DNA of 27,609 bases from Sediminicultor sp035648055 (GCA_035648055.1 DASRMF010000092.1:1-27609); one strand, 5' to 3'. Counted from the stretch's first letter, positions 13,674 to 23,434 are shown. Notes: generated by a model not told the origin, from the letters alone. A program made the numbers and translations.

Positions 13674-14906
13674 ATGTTAGAAATTGTCAAAACAGAGAGG
13701 AAATCACTTAACGATTATATCGATATTATAGGAAAGGAAGAAATTGAAAGCATTAAGAAACTGGCTTTACCTCTACAAGGGAAAAAAGTAGTTCATATTA
13801 ATGCTACCTCACTTTGGGGGGGAGTAGCAGAGATTTTATCTGCTTTAGTTCCTTTAATGAAAGATGTAGGGATAGAGGCTGAATGGCAGGTAATAAAAGG
13901 TTCAGATGATTTTTTCAATGTAACCAAGAATATGCATAATGGCTTGCAGGGCATGGATGCCCCATTTACCAAAAAGATGAAAGAAATATTTTTAAAAAAT
14001 AATCAACTAAATGAAAAATTATTCGAAGGCGAATATGATTTTATAGTAATCCACGATCCTCAGCCAGTGGCAATATTGAATTATCGGCAAGAGAAGAAAG
14101 GAAAATGGATTTGGCGGTTTCATATTGACCCTACAAATGCTCAGGAAAAAATATGGCAATTTATCAGACCATTTATAGAAAAACATGATGCTGCTATATT
14201 TACTTTGAAAGAGTATGTAAAAGATGACCTTAAATTAAAAAATATTGCCATAATCCCTCCGGCTATCGATCCCTTAAGCCCTAAGAATATGAATTTAGAT
14301 CAGGAAGAGATTGAAAATATTGTAACAAAATATAAAGTAGATCCAGATAGACCAATTATAACTCAAGTTTCCAGATTCGACCCCTGGAAAGACCCTTTAG
14401 GAGTTATTGATATGTATAGGATGGTAAAGAGAGAAGTAAAGGATGTACAATTGGTACTTATTGCTTCGATTGCCAATGAGGATCTGGAGAGCTGGGAATA
14501 TTACGAAAAAACTGCCCGACATGCAGGCGAAGATTACGATATATATCTTCTATCCAATTTGAATGGCGTAGGGAATTCAGAGGTTAATGCCTTTCAGAGA
14601 GCTTCAGATGTAATTATTCAGAAATCCTTAAGAGAAGGATTTGGATTGGTAATTACCGAGGCGTTATGGAAGGGGAAGCCTGTCGTAGCGGCCAATGTAG
14701 GCGGTATCCCCTTGCAGGTTGATAACCGTCGCACAGGATATTTAGTTGGGGATATTTCTGAATGTGCTGAAAGGGTTATTCATCTTTTAAAAAATTCAGA
14801 GATTGCAAACAAGATGGGTACTTCAGGGAAGGAGTATGTTAGAAAGAATTTCTTAATTACCCGTCTGCTAAAAGATTATTTGATTTTATTTAATCATTTA
14901 AAATAA
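13674..14906 (+). CDS. treT: Trehalose glycosyltransferring synthase (TreT), GT4 family
   Basis: Retaining GT4 glycosyltransferase of the TreT family, which makes trehalose directly from NDP-glucose and glucose, reversibly. It has 410 aa and two Rossmann domains. The N-terminal domain opens with a TreT-like region, including VVHINATSLWGGVAEIL (about residues 39-55) and WRFHIDPTNAQEKIW. The C-terminal donor-binding domain has VSRFDPWKDPLGVIDMY and the E-x7-E motif in EGFGLVITEALWKGKPVVA (Glu321 and Glu329). A strong ribosome site (AAGGAGGGG) precedes the ATG. It is convergent with the trehalose/glucan operon on the other strand, with only 14 nt between the two stop codons and no clear terminator. 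TreT may instead serve breakdown of imported trehalose; the direction is not visible. Confidence 0.9.
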   Translation: MLEIVKTERKSLNDYIDIIGKEEIESIKKLALPLQGKKVVHINATSLWGGVAEILSALVPLMKDVGIEAEWQVIKGSDDFFNVTKNMHNGLQGMDAPFTKKMKEIFLKNNQLNEKLFEGEYDFIVIHDPQPVAILNYRQEKKGKWIWRFHIDPTNAQEKIWQFIRPFIEKHDAAIFTLKEYVKDDLKLKNIAIIPPAIDPLSPKNMNLDQEEIENIVTKYKVDPDRPIITQVSRFDPWKDPLGVIDMYRMVKREVKDVQLVLIASIANEDLESWEYYEKTARHAGEDYDIYLLSNLNGVGNSEVNAFQRASDVIIQKSLREGFGLVITEALWKGKPVVAANVGGIPLQVDNRRTGYLVGDISECAERVIHLLKNSEIANKMGTSGKEYVRKNFLITRLLKDYLILFNHLK

Positions 14907-14920
14907 AAGGCTAAGAAGAT

Positions 14921-16438
14921 TCATTCTGATTTTCTATCATAAAGTTCGCTTAGTTCTTTTAGTTTTGGCATTTCATCGTGTTCCATTTTTAATCTTTGTT
15001 GAGGCGTCATTCTCCATTGCCAGTTATTTTGGGAATTGGCAGGATTATTCATTCTTGCCTCTTTTCTTAATCCTAACACATCCTGAACCGGGATAATCGC
15101 TAAAAAAGCAACCGAGGCTTGAGCCATACGAATAAAGTCCCAGTGAATTTCTTCAAAGTTGACCTTTTTCCCTAAATATTGAGTGATGTTTTTTTTCTGA
15201 TTTTGCTTTAGTTCTTCGGATTGCCATCCTTGAATCGTATTATTATCATGGGTTCCGGTATAGACCACACAATTAAGCTCATAATGGTGAGGGAGATGAA
15301 TACTGTGAGGAAAATCATCGCCAAAGGCAAAAATCAAGACCCGCATTCCGGGGAAGTGCCATTTTTTTATTTTTGCTTTGACATCTTCGGTAATATCTCC
15401 CAGATCTTCGGCAATAAAGGGAACGGTGGGAAATTGATGGATGATATGAGCTAAAAAATCTTCTGTGGGAACCTTTACCCAGTGACCGGGAATGGCTGTT
15501 TTTTCCTTAAAAGGTACTTCCCAGTAGGTAATTAATCCCCGAAAGTGATCAATCCTTAAAAGATCGACCATTTGAAGATGTTGTTTAATTCGCTGGATCC
15601 ACCAGGAATATTTTTCTTTATGATGTTCTTCCCACTGATAGACTGGATTTCCCCAGAGTTGACCAGTTTTACTGAAATAATCAGGCGGGACACCTGCTTT
15701 ATAAGTTTGTTCTTTATCCTGATCTAATTTGAAGAGTTGAGGGTGACACCAGACATCCATGCTGTTATAGGTGACGTAAATAGGCATATCACCGATTATT
15801 TTAATATTTTTTTTCTGACAATATTTTTTTAGTTGACTCCATTGATAAAAAAAGAGGAATTGCAAAACCTTTTCCCGATTCATTTCTTGTACCAGTTCTT
15901 TCTTTAATTTTTGAATCGTTTTTTGCTGTCGATTTTTAATTTCCGAGGGCCACTGGTTCCATGGTTTTCCCTGAAAATAGGACTTGAGCGATTGAAAAAG
16001 GGCATAATCTTCCAGCCAAAATAAATTTTGCTGACAAAACTCTTGATAGTCTCCCTGATATGATGCTAATTTGGTAAATCGTTGATAGGTTTTATCTAAA
16101 AGTTTATTTTTAAGGGAATAAACCTGGTTAAAATCGATATCTTTTTTTTGGGGTAAGGAATAATTAATTATTTCTTCTTTTTTAAGCAGACCATCTTGAT
16201 AGAGCAGCTCGGGGCTGATAAAAAGGGGATTACCGGCAAAAGTAGCGAAGGAATGATAAGGAGAATTTCCGTGTTGCTGTTCTGTTGGGTTTAAAGGTAG
16301 AATTTGCCAAAAACGTTGTTTATTCTTAGCTAATAAATCGACAAATTGATAGGCTTGTGGTCCTAAATCCCCAATGCCGAATAAAGAGGGCAGGGAGGAG
16401 ATATGCATTAATAAACCGCTACCTCGTTGTTTATTCAT
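14921..16438 (-). CDS. malQ: 4-alpha-glucanotransferase (amylomaltase), GH77
   Basis: Cytoplasmic GH77 disproportionating enzyme that transfers maltodextrin segments between alpha-1,4-glucans, recycling short chains such as those left by TreY and TreZ. From the ATG at 16438 it is 505 aa, the standard amylomaltase length. It begins MNKQRGSGLLMHISSLPS, then FGIGDLGPQAYQFVDLL, and keeps the catalytic triad: nucleophile Asp297 in LLRIDHFRG, acid/base Glu344 in FIAEDLGDI, and transition-state Asp398 in GTHDNNTIQGW. An upstream in-frame ATG at 16546 would add 36 residues that lie inside treY and have no family match; AGGAG at 16449-16453 supports 16438. It is the last gene of the operon; its start lies 5 nt after the treY stop. 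Confidence 0.95.
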   Translation of the reverse strand: MNKQRGSGLLMHISSLPSLFGIGDLGPQAYQFVDLLAKNKQRFWQILPLNPTEQQHGNSPYHSFATFAGNPLFISPELLYQDGLLKKEEIINYSLPQKKDIDFNQVYSLKNKLLDKTYQRFTKLASYQGDYQEFCQQNLFWLEDYALFQSLKSYFQGKPWNQWPSEIKNRQQKTIQKLKKELVQEMNREKVLQFLFFYQWSQLKKYCQKKNIKIIGDMPIYVTYNSMDVWCHPQLFKLDQDKEQTYKAGVPPDYFSKTGQLWGNPVYQWEEHHKEKYSWWIQRIKQHLQMVDLLRIDHFRGLITYWEVPFKEKTAIPGHWVKVPTEDFLAHIIHQFPTVPFIAEDLGDITEDVKAKIKKWHFPGMRVLIFAFGDDFPHSIHLPHHYELNCVVYTGTHDNNTIQGWQSEELKQNQKKNITQYLGKKVNFEEIHWDFIRMAQASVAFLAIIPVQDVLGLRKEARMNNPANSQNNWQWRMTPQQRLKMEHDEMPKLKELSELYDRKSE

Positions 16439-16443
16439 TTTTT

Positions 16444-19152
16444 CTAGACTCCTTTTCTGATTAAAATGACTGACCCTGGAAAATATTTTAATATTTTTCC
16501 AACCGGCATCAAACCATCCAATCGGATAGATTGTTGGCTGATCCAATCCAGTGCTGGTTGTTCAACTGATATGGGAAGCTTTATGATAGTATCCTGCCAG
16601 ATATCTTCACCAAGGGGATACTGTCCGGGTTTAACCATTTTCGTGCAAAAACGGGGTAATACAACGAGGATAGCCTTACTCTGATATGCCCGCAGATAGG
16701 CAAGAGCATTACTTTTATTTCTTCCTTGAATAGAAACCGGGATAAAAGAACCTTCCCGAAAGAGTTCAGGATCTTTATTTCTTAATTGTAATAATTGGTG
16801 AGTCAGAAATAATTTAATCCTACCGTCAGCAGGTTTCCCCAGAAGTTCTTTTAGCAAAGACATGTGGTCCTTTTTCTGTTTTGACTGAATATCTTCTAAA
16901 TAATGAATTCTACAGTCATAATCGACCGGACCACGATTATCCGGGTCAACCAGACGTAAATCCCATAATTCAGATCCCTGGTAAAAGTCCGGTACTCCGG
17001 GACAGGTTAATTTGAGTAGAACCTGGGAAAGTGAATTAAGCAATCCGTAATGTGCAATGATCTTATGAAAAGCAAATAAATCATTTAAGAATGGATTGCT
17101 TTTCTGATCAACCTGATTTAAAATTTCATCCGTAAAATTGGTTAATGCTTCTTCATATGGTGCATAAGGATTCAGCCAGCTGGTATATATTTTGGCCTCC
17201 CGGGCTGACTTGATTAAATATTCTTGAATCCTTTGCGTATAAACCCGGTTTACTCCTGATAAACCGGAGAAGGGAATGGTTCCAATCAATGTTTGGTAGA
17301 TAAAGTATTCCATATTTTTATCAGGGAAAAGTAAAGAATAAACCTTTTTCTTTTTGGTAAGATTAAGCTGATGCCAATGATAAAGTTTTTTTTGCCATTG
17401 TTTGGGTATTTCTGAGAGAACATTAATCCGGGAACGGACATCTTCTCCTCTTTTGGTATCATGAGTCATGCTGGTATTCATTGAATAAGGCCATTTTTGC
17501 AGCCTCTTCTTGACAAACCGGTAAAATTCATTCTTGGTTACCCCAAAAGTTGCCGGTTCTCCTCCCACTTCATTTAAGGAAACAAGAGGATGATAGCAAT
17601 ACAGTAGGGTATCTTCCATTCCCTTGGCCATCAGTGGACCGGTAAACTGCTGCCAGCGCATGATAAGCTGAAGCAATTCATTTTTATCTTTCTCAGACAA
17701 TTTTTTGTTAGCCAAAGGATGGATAATAGCAGATAGAAGATAATCAATATCATTTGTCAGTTCCGGGTGAGCCTGTCTTGTTTGAGTCATTATTTCTGTA
17801 ATTCGGTTTATATCTTTTTTGTTTAAATGAGATGGGCTTAAGTATGTCCTGTAAACCGGCATACGGATCATAATCTCCTGTAAGGATAAAATTAATTTTT
17901 CATAACTGATAAAAGGATGATGACGAGATTTCAAATGATGTTGTTTATAATAATCATAAAATAATTGAGCCAGGTTTTTTAAATCTCCATACATCTGCTG
18001 TTTCAAAATAATTCTTTTCTTTTTTAATAATAAGTTGGCAATATTCAACTTTTGACCTGTGAAGGAATGATAGATGCGAAGGAATGGTATTTTATTTCTC
18101 TTTTGACAGAATAAATTATTTAAATAATAGAGGAAATCGTATCCGGTGTTTCCCTCTGTGAGAAAGTCTGATGGGAGCATTTCGCCGGGCTGTAAAATCT
18201 TTTCTACCACCAGATAGGTATCGGCAAGTCCTCTTTTTAATCGTTCTAAATATTGCCGGGGATCAAAAAGACCATCCAGATGATCAATTCTTAAGCCTGA
18301 TATATTTCCTTTGTTGATTTCTGCCAAAATGCGCTGGTGTATGGCATCAAAAACAGGTTTTCCTTCAGCTTTCAGGCATATCAGCTCATTGATACTGAAA
18401 AAACGGCGGTAATTAATATTTTCTCTTGCCTCTTTCCAGTGAGAAAGTAAATAATACTGTCGGGACAGGAGCTCTTGCCAGAAGGGAATGGTGTCTGGAT
18501 GGGAAGGATTTTTATTGACTTGCGCCAACAACCATTGTATATTTTCATTTTCAGGTTCTCTTTCAGGAATAGACTGTTGACCTTGATCTAGTATCTGCTT
18601 CTGAAAGAGGGATAATATCTCACCAATATTCTGATAACTTAAGGGTAACCGAAAGTCGTGATAACCAATATAGAATTTTCCTTTTTCATAAAGAAGTTGA
18701 ATGAGCTTTTCCTGCAGACAATCTTTTAAAGGTTTTTCCAGAAAAGGGAATAGTAATTTACCTTTTAATAAAGGATCCTTTGTCTGCCAGTTAATATCAA
18801 AATATCCCCCGTAAATAGATTTTTTACCCTTTTCCAGTACATCATATAGAAAAGGATTGGAAGAGTGATAAGCCATATGGTTTGGAACAATATCCTGCAG
18901 CCACCCAATGTCCGCTTTTTTGATTTTTCTGACTAAGCGATAAAATGCTTTTTCTCCACCCAGCTGATGGTTAATTTCTCTAAAATCAATTAAGTCATAA
19001 CCATGCTGGCTTCCCGTTTTGGATTCCAGGATGGGGGAGGCATAAATATCGGAAATTCCCAGATCTTTCAGATAGGGAACAATTTTTTCCACATCCTCAA
19101 ATCTAAAAGATGGAGTAAATTGGAAGCGGTAGGTGGATAAGGGAATTCGCAT
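16444..19152 (-). CDS. treY: Malto-oligosyltrehalose synthase (TreY), GH13
   Basis: GH13 intramolecular transglucosylase that converts the reducing-end alpha-1,4 bond of a maltodextrin to the alpha,alpha-1,1 bond of a maltooligosyl trehalose, the substrate of TreZ. It has 902 aa, within the family's upper size range. It opens with STYRFQFTPSFRFEDV and DIYASPILESKTGSQHGYDL, then VPNHMA. The predicted triad is Asp290 (GLRIDHLDGL), Glu317 (LVVEKIL) and Asp565 (MTHDTKRGEDVRSR); the 27-residue Asp-Glu spacing and the THDTKRSED-like motif are TreY-specific. The C-terminus has CPGVPDFYQGSELWDLRLVDPDNR. The ATG shares one base with the stop of the upstream GH57 gene (TAATG), with GGGG 8 nt before it, so the two are translationally coupled. 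Confidence 0.96.
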   Translation of the reverse strand: MRIPLSTYRFQFTPSFRFEDVEKIVPYLKDLGISDIYASPILESKTGSQHGYDLIDFREINHQLGGEKAFYRLVRKIKKADIGWLQDIVPNHMAYHSSNPFLYDVLEKGKKSIYGGYFDINWQTKDPLLKGKLLFPFLEKPLKDCLQEKLIQLLYEKGKFYIGYHDFRLPLSYQNIGEILSLFQKQILDQGQQSIPEREPENENIQWLLAQVNKNPSHPDTIPFWQELLSRQYYLLSHWKEARENINYRRFFSINELICLKAEGKPVFDAIHQRILAEINKGNISGLRIDHLDGLFDPRQYLERLKRGLADTYLVVEKILQPGEMLPSDFLTEGNTGYDFLYYLNNLFCQKRNKIPFLRIYHSFTGQKLNIANLLLKKKRIILKQQMYGDLKNLAQLFYDYYKQHHLKSRHHPFISYEKLILSLQEIMIRMPVYRTYLSPSHLNKKDINRITEIMTQTRQAHPELTNDIDYLLSAIIHPLANKKLSEKDKNELLQLIMRWQQFTGPLMAKGMEDTLLYCYHPLVSLNEVGGEPATFGVTKNEFYRFVKKRLQKWPYSMNTSMTHDTKRGEDVRSRINVLSEIPKQWQKKLYHWHQLNLTKKKKVYSLLFPDKNMEYFIYQTLIGTIPFSGLSGVNRVYTQRIQEYLIKSAREAKIYTSWLNPYAPYEEALTNFTDEILNQVDQKSNPFLNDLFAFHKIIAHYGLLNSLSQVLLKLTCPGVPDFYQGSELWDLRLVDPDNRGPVDYDCRIHYLEDIQSKQKKDHMSLLKELLGKPADGRIKLFLTHQLLQLRNKDPELFREGSFIPVSIQGRNKSNALAYLRAYQSKAILVVLPRFCTKMVKPGQYPLGEDIWQDTIIKLPISVEQPALDWISQQSIRLDGLMPVGKILKYFPGSVILIRKGV
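16449..16453 (-). promoter_or_regulatory. Shine-Dalgarno site that sets the malQ start
   Basis: AGGAG on the minus strand (16453-16449) lies 10 nt before ATG 16438 and within the last codons of treY, consistent with translational coupling. It excludes the longer ATG at 16546. Confidence 0.6.
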
Positions 19153-21581
19153 TACAATACCCCGATACTGAGTATCACGCCCAATTTTTTAAATTGTTCC
19201 AGCCAGGATTCGGCATTTTTGTCTCCCTGGTCAACCTTTTTCTTATAGGAGGGGATTACTTCTTGTTTGATCTGGAAGTAGATATTTTGAGCCTTCCAGA
19301 GATTAAGCTGAATATCAATTTCTTTCAGCTGATTCAGTACACTGACAATCTCCTGGATCCGGCTAATATCATCAGGTTGTTTGCTTAATTCTTCCAGTGC
19401 CTGGTTGACCCAACCCCTTATCTCAAACGCCAGGGTGGTATGATCGATGGTAATAGGCCAATGTTGAATCTCCTGAATGAGATCTTTCAGCTTGTCTAAA
19501 TTGATTAACTCCTGGGAAAAAAATCTTTTTGCTTCCTGATTAATCGCCTGTTCGGTAATGACAAATAGAGATTGGGGAATAGGGATATTAAGTTGTTTTA
19601 GAAAATTCATAATGGTACAATTTTCCGTATAGATTTGTGCAATAGTTCTTTCAGTTTGTTCCAGATTTGGTTGGAGTATTTTCTGAATAACATTTCTCTG
19701 TTCATCTTTAAACAGATACCAGAGAGAATAGCTGTTGGTCCCAAAGTACTTATCCATCAATCGGATAATATCTGCTACATTGGCTTGATCAAAAGCGGTA
19801 CTAATTTCTTGATCCATTTCTTGGTAGGCATGTTCATCCATATAACTTCGAACACCACCGTTCACATTATGATCTCCCAGATGGAGAACCGCAAAGCTGA
19901 TTTTGTCTTCTTCCAGAGTAACCTCTGATTTGATAGTTGCTTGACCAATAGCAATTTTTAACTGACCGTTCTCCCGGCGTTGCATCTGATCCTGCAGGAT
20001 TTGATAGGCGTAGATTGTCTTTTGTTTTCCGTCAAACAGTGCTGAAATAGCATAATGTGCACCGACTCGGAGCAGGTCAATAACACTCGGACGAATCATT
20101 AATTGATAAATATTTGCCCCGTTTTCATAACGGGGAATATTGCTGGGAGCCTGCTCCAGTATTTTCATATATTCCGGTTCCAGGTCAATTTTATCCAACT
20201 CTTTAGCCAGCTGTATACAGCGAGCAGCATACTGCATGACCTGGGTTGTTTCTATTCCGGATATTTCATCAAAAAACCAGCCACAGCTGGTATACATGAG
20301 CATGGCATTCCGCTGCATTTCCAGATATTTAATGGCTCGAATTGTTTCATCCTGATTGAGGAAATGGCTGGCAGATTGGTTAAGGAAATTTTGAATACGT
20401 TCCGGGTTCCGGTCAAAAATTACGGTAATGTATTCATTTCTGGCCTGCCAGACATCCTTAAAATAGGCCGATGCCTCTTTTTCGAAGAGGTTAATGGTCT
20501 GATCTCTTAACCAGTCCATCGCCTCTCTAAGTGGTTTTCGCCATTGTTGGTTCCAATTTGCATGCATACCGGTATTACAGCCACAATCGTTTCGCCATCG
20601 TTCAATACCGTGTACACAGCTCCAGGAAGTATTTTCCACAATCTGCACTTCATGGGTGGGTGGATAAAGTTCCAGGTATTCTCCGTAGTTGGTTATTTGG
20701 GCCAGCTTGTTTTCTTCGATGTGATGCAGGCAATAGGATAAAGCCATATCACCAAAACGATGATGGTGGCCAAAGGTTTCTCCGTCTGTGGCAATATGGA
20801 CCAATTCCGATTTTTGCTCTTCCTCAGAAAAATTTTCCATTAACTGGTTAGCGAACTTTTCACCATTACTCAGAAGATCCCCGAAACTGACTTCATGAGC
20901 CAGGGGACCGTTATAGAAGAAGATATGAATAGATTTTCCGGAAGCTAAAGGACAGAGATAGGCCTGTCTAAAATCGATATAGGCATTTTTTACCTCCTGC
21001 CAGGAAGCCTTTTTTTCCATTTTCCTTATCCTGGCAGCCTGATGGGGTGCCAGGATAGTGTATTTGATTCCTAAATCTGCCAGGATTTCCAGTGTCGCAT
21101 AGTCAACAGCTGTTTCCGGTAACCACATACCTTCCGGAACACGTCCGAAACGTTCCTGAAAATCTTTTATTCCCCAGTATGCCTGAGTGTATTTATCCCG
21201 GTCATTGGCCAGAGGCATAATTAGATGATTATAAATTTGGGCAATGGCCGAACCATGACCATTAAACCGTTCCTGACTTATTTTATCTGCATCCAGAATA
21301 GATTGATAAATCTCCGGCTGGTGTTTTTTCATCCAGGAGAGCAATGTTGGTCCAAAATTAAAATTGATTTGGCTATAATTATTAACAATACTGACAATAT
21401 CTCCTTCTTCATCCAGGATACGGGAAGCTGCATTGGTTTTATAGCATTCATCAGATATTCGTTCATTCCAGTCATGGAAGGGATAAGCCGAATCCTGTAA
21501 TTCGATGTCTTCCAGCCAGGGATTTTCCCGGGGAGGTTGGTAAAAATGCCCATGTATACAGACATATTTATTTTTTTCCAT
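19152..21581 (-). CDS. GH57 family glycoside hydrolase with DUF3536
   Basis: Large GH57 enzyme, about 809 aa, acting presumably on alpha-glucans. It begins with the GH57 signature YVCIHGHFYQPPRENPW (residues 5-21). The predicted nucleophile Glu156 is in GMWLPETAVDY and the general-acid Asp266 in ATDGETFGHHHRFGD. The central and C-terminal parts (from about residue 300, including VENTSWSCVHGIERWRNDCG) match the DUF3536 type of GH57, whose activity has, to my knowledge, not been established; amylase, branching or transferase activity are all possible. It lies between treZ (14-nt overlap) and treY (1-nt overlap), which ties it to glycogen-to-trehalose conversion. The ATG at 21581 is chosen because AAGGAG lies 12 nt upstream and the family begins there; a TTG at 21617 would lie before that site. 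Confidence 0.9.
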   Translation of the reverse strand: MEKNKYVCIHGHFYQPPRENPWLEDIELQDSAYPFHDWNERISDECYKTNAASRILDEEGDIVSIVNNYSQINFNFGPTLLSWMKKHQPEIYQSILDADKISQERFNGHGSAIAQIYNHLIMPLANDRDKYTQAYWGIKDFQERFGRVPEGMWLPETAVDYATLEILADLGIKYTILAPHQAARIRKMEKKASWQEVKNAYIDFRQAYLCPLASGKSIHIFFYNGPLAHEVSFGDLLSNGEKFANQLMENFSEEEQKSELVHIATDGETFGHHHRFGDMALSYCLHHIEENKLAQITNYGEYLELYPPTHEVQIVENTSWSCVHGIERWRNDCGCNTGMHANWNQQWRKPLREAMDWLRDQTINLFEKEASAYFKDVWQARNEYITVIFDRNPERIQNFLNQSASHFLNQDETIRAIKYLEMQRNAMLMYTSCGWFFDEISGIETTQVMQYAARCIQLAKELDKIDLEPEYMKILEQAPSNIPRYENGANIYQLMIRPSVIDLLRVGAHYAISALFDGKQKTIYAYQILQDQMQRRENGQLKIAIGQATIKSEVTLEEDKISFAVLHLGDHNVNGGVRSYMDEHAYQEMDQEISTAFDQANVADIIRLMDKYFGTNSYSLWYLFKDEQRNVIQKILQPNLEQTERTIAQIYTENCTIMNFLKQLNIPIPQSLFVITEQAINQEAKRFFSQELINLDKLKDLIQEIQHWPITIDHTTLAFEIRGWVNQALEELSKQPDDISRIQEIVSVLNQLKEIDIQLNLWKAQNIYFQIKQEVIPSYKKKVDQGDKNAESWLEQFKKLGVILSIGVL

Positions 21582-23433
21582 TTTTATTATTGACTCCTTT
21601 TTGTTGATATAAGACAAATTGGTATGGTTTCAGGGTTATTTTATTTTTCACACAGAAGATATTAGGTGCGAGTGAGCCGTTTCCCAGCCATTTTTCCTGG
21701 CAGGAATCTATGACCAGATGCCAGCCAGATTTACAGGAAAATGTACCGGATTGTTTGCAATTATATTGGCTGTCTCGGAGATGAAAGTTAGATAACAGCA
21801 AAAATTGATGATCCTTACCGATTCTCTGTTGAACAAGGATTCTATTCTTCTCCGAACACCATACCTTTATCTGGTTTCTGGCAGGACATCGTAATAACGG
21901 GTATCGTTTTCGTAAGTGCAACAGCTGACGATAAAAATCCAGCAAAACCATATGATTTCCCTGCTCTCTTTTTTGCCAATTGATTTTACTGGTAATAAAG
22001 GTTTTTTCGTCTTGCGGGTCAGGAGGGTCCTGCTGCCATTGAAATTGGGTGAATTCCTTTTTTCTGCCCTCTCTAACTGCCTGAACCAAATTCTGGTCCC
22101 CGTGATCAATAAAGTACAAAAAAGGAGATTCCTCCCCATATTCCTCTCCCATAAAGAGAAGAGGAACATAAGGTGATAGGATGGTCATTGCTGCCGACAG
22201 TTTCAGTGCTGCCAGAGATACCAGGTTGGTAAGCCGTTCTCCCAGCATGCGATTTCCAACCTGGTCATGGTTTTGGGCGTAGACAATGAGCTGTTCTCCG
22301 GGAATAAACTTAGAAGAGTTGCCATGACTCTTTTTGCGAAAAGAGGAGTATTGTCCGGAATAGACAAATCCTTCTTTGATCGCTTTTGCCAGGTCTTGGA
22401 TGTTACCAAAATCCTGATAATAACCGGATTTTTCACCGGTAAGTAGGGTATGCAGGGAATGGTGAAAGTCATCACTCCATTGCGCATCCATTTGGTATCC
22501 ACCTTTGTGGCGTGGTTTAATTATTTTATTGTCATTCAAATCACTTTCTGCAATCATAACATATTTTCTCTTTTTCTTTTGAGAAAATTTTCTGACAGCA
22601 GAAGCAAGTTCGGCTAAAAAATGCGTTGTGCTCATATCGAAAATTCCGTGAATAGCGTCCAGGCGTAATCCGTCAAAGTGGTATTTTTCCAACCAGTAAA
22701 GGGCATTTTGGATAAAATAATTTCTTACCTCATCACTGAAAGGTCCGTCAAAATTAATTCCCTGTCCCCAATTGGAATAATATTTTTCGCTAAAATAGGG
22801 ACCAAATTGGGGAAGATAATTTCCCTCTGGTCCCAGATGATTATAAACGACATCCAGAATAACTGATATACCATGCAGATGACAGTCATTAACTAGTTTT
22901 TTTAAGCTGTTCGGTGTGCCATAGGAATTTTGCACCGCAAAAGGATAGACTCCGTCATAGCCCCAGTTTCTTTTTCCGGGAAACTGGGCAACTGGCATCA
23001 GTTCAATGGTATTGATTCCCATATCTACCAGTTCATCCAGTCTGGGAATGATGGCGTTAAAGTTACCTTCAGGGGTAAATGTACCCACATGAAGCTCATA
23101 GATGATCATCTCTTTTAAGGGAATTCCCGACCAATTTTGATCTTTCCACAGGAAGGTGTGGTCAATTACCTGGGAAGGTCCATGAACACCCTGTGGTTGA
23201 AAATGAGAAGCAGGGTCCGGAAATTCTTCTTTCGAATCCAGCTGATAGTAATATTGGTAACCGGGATAAATATCTTCAACAGACAGAAACCAGTAACCCT
23301 GTTTTTTATGTCTTTTCATTTCTATTTTTTTTTCTTCGGGAAAGATAAAATGAAGTGTAACCTGTTCCCCAAAAGGTGACCAAAGAGAAAAATGTGTTTT
23401 ACCTGAAGCACGATAATCTGACCCGATCAACAT
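21568..23433 (-). CDS. treZ: Malto-oligosyltrehalose trehalohydrolase (TreZ), GH13
   Basis: GH13 hydrolase that releases free trehalose from the maltooligosyl trehalose made by TreY. The protein has 621 aa. An N-terminal CBM48-like beta-sandwich (FSLWSPFGEQVTLHF, residues 15-29) is followed by the catalytic barrel, opening with the TreZ pattern IYELHVGTFTPEGNF and ELMPVAQFPGKRNWGYDGV. Predicted catalytic residues are Asp259 (GLRLDAIHGI), Glu296 (IAESDLND) and the Asp of YAQNHDQVGNRMLGERL. The stop of glgB lies 1 nt upstream of the treZ ATG, and a GGGGG ribosome site is inside the last glgB codons, indicating coupled translation. It is separated from treY by the GH57 gene, whereas treY and treZ are often adjacent. 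Confidence 0.96.
   Translation of the reverse strand: MLIGSDYRASGKTHFSLWSPFGEQVTLHFIFPEEKKIEMKRHKKQGYWFLSVEDIYPGYQYYYQLDSKEEFPDPASHFQPQGVHGPSQVIDHTFLWKDQNWSGIPLKEMIIYELHVGTFTPEGNFNAIIPRLDELVDMGINTIELMPVAQFPGKRNWGYDGVYPFAVQNSYGTPNSLKKLVNDCHLHGISVILDVVYNHLGPEGNYLPQFGPYFSEKYYSNWGQGINFDGPFSDEVRNYFIQNALYWLEKYHFDGLRLDAIHGIFDMSTTHFLAELASAVRKFSQKKKRKYVMIAESDLNDNKIIKPRHKGGYQMDAQWSDDFHHSLHTLLTGEKSGYYQDFGNIQDLAKAIKEGFVYSGQYSSFRKKSHGNSSKFIPGEQLIVYAQNHDQVGNRMLGERLTNLVSLAALKLSAAMTILSPYVPLLFMGEEYGEESPFLYFIDHGDQNLVQAVREGRKKEFTQFQWQQDPPDPQDEKTFITSKINWQKREQGNHMVLLDFYRQLLHLRKRYPLLRCPARNQIKVWCSEKNRILVQQRIGKDHQFLLLSNFHLRDSQYNCKQSGTFSCKSGWHLVIDSCQEKWLGNGSLAPNIFCVKNKITLKPYQFVLYQQKGVNNKNGKK
21594..21598 (-). promoter_or_regulatory. 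Shine-Dalgarno site for the GH57 gene
   Basis: AGGAG on the minus strand (21598-21594) lies in the last codons of treZ, 12 nt before ATG 21581. The spacing is long, but no closer start codon exists, and it argues against the in-frame TTG at 21617. Confidence 0.45.
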
Positions 23434-23434
23434 A

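Noticed and set aside
15820..16170. T-rich runs within malQ as terminators or a slippery frameshift site
   Set aside because: They are lysine-codon runs read from the opposite strand; the malQ frame is intact across them and no hairpin precedes them.
16439..16546. 36-residue N-terminal extension of malQ from the upstream ATG
   Set aside because: The extension is treY coding sequence in another frame, and a good Shine-Dalgarno site points to ATG 16438, which gives the standard amylomaltase N-terminus.
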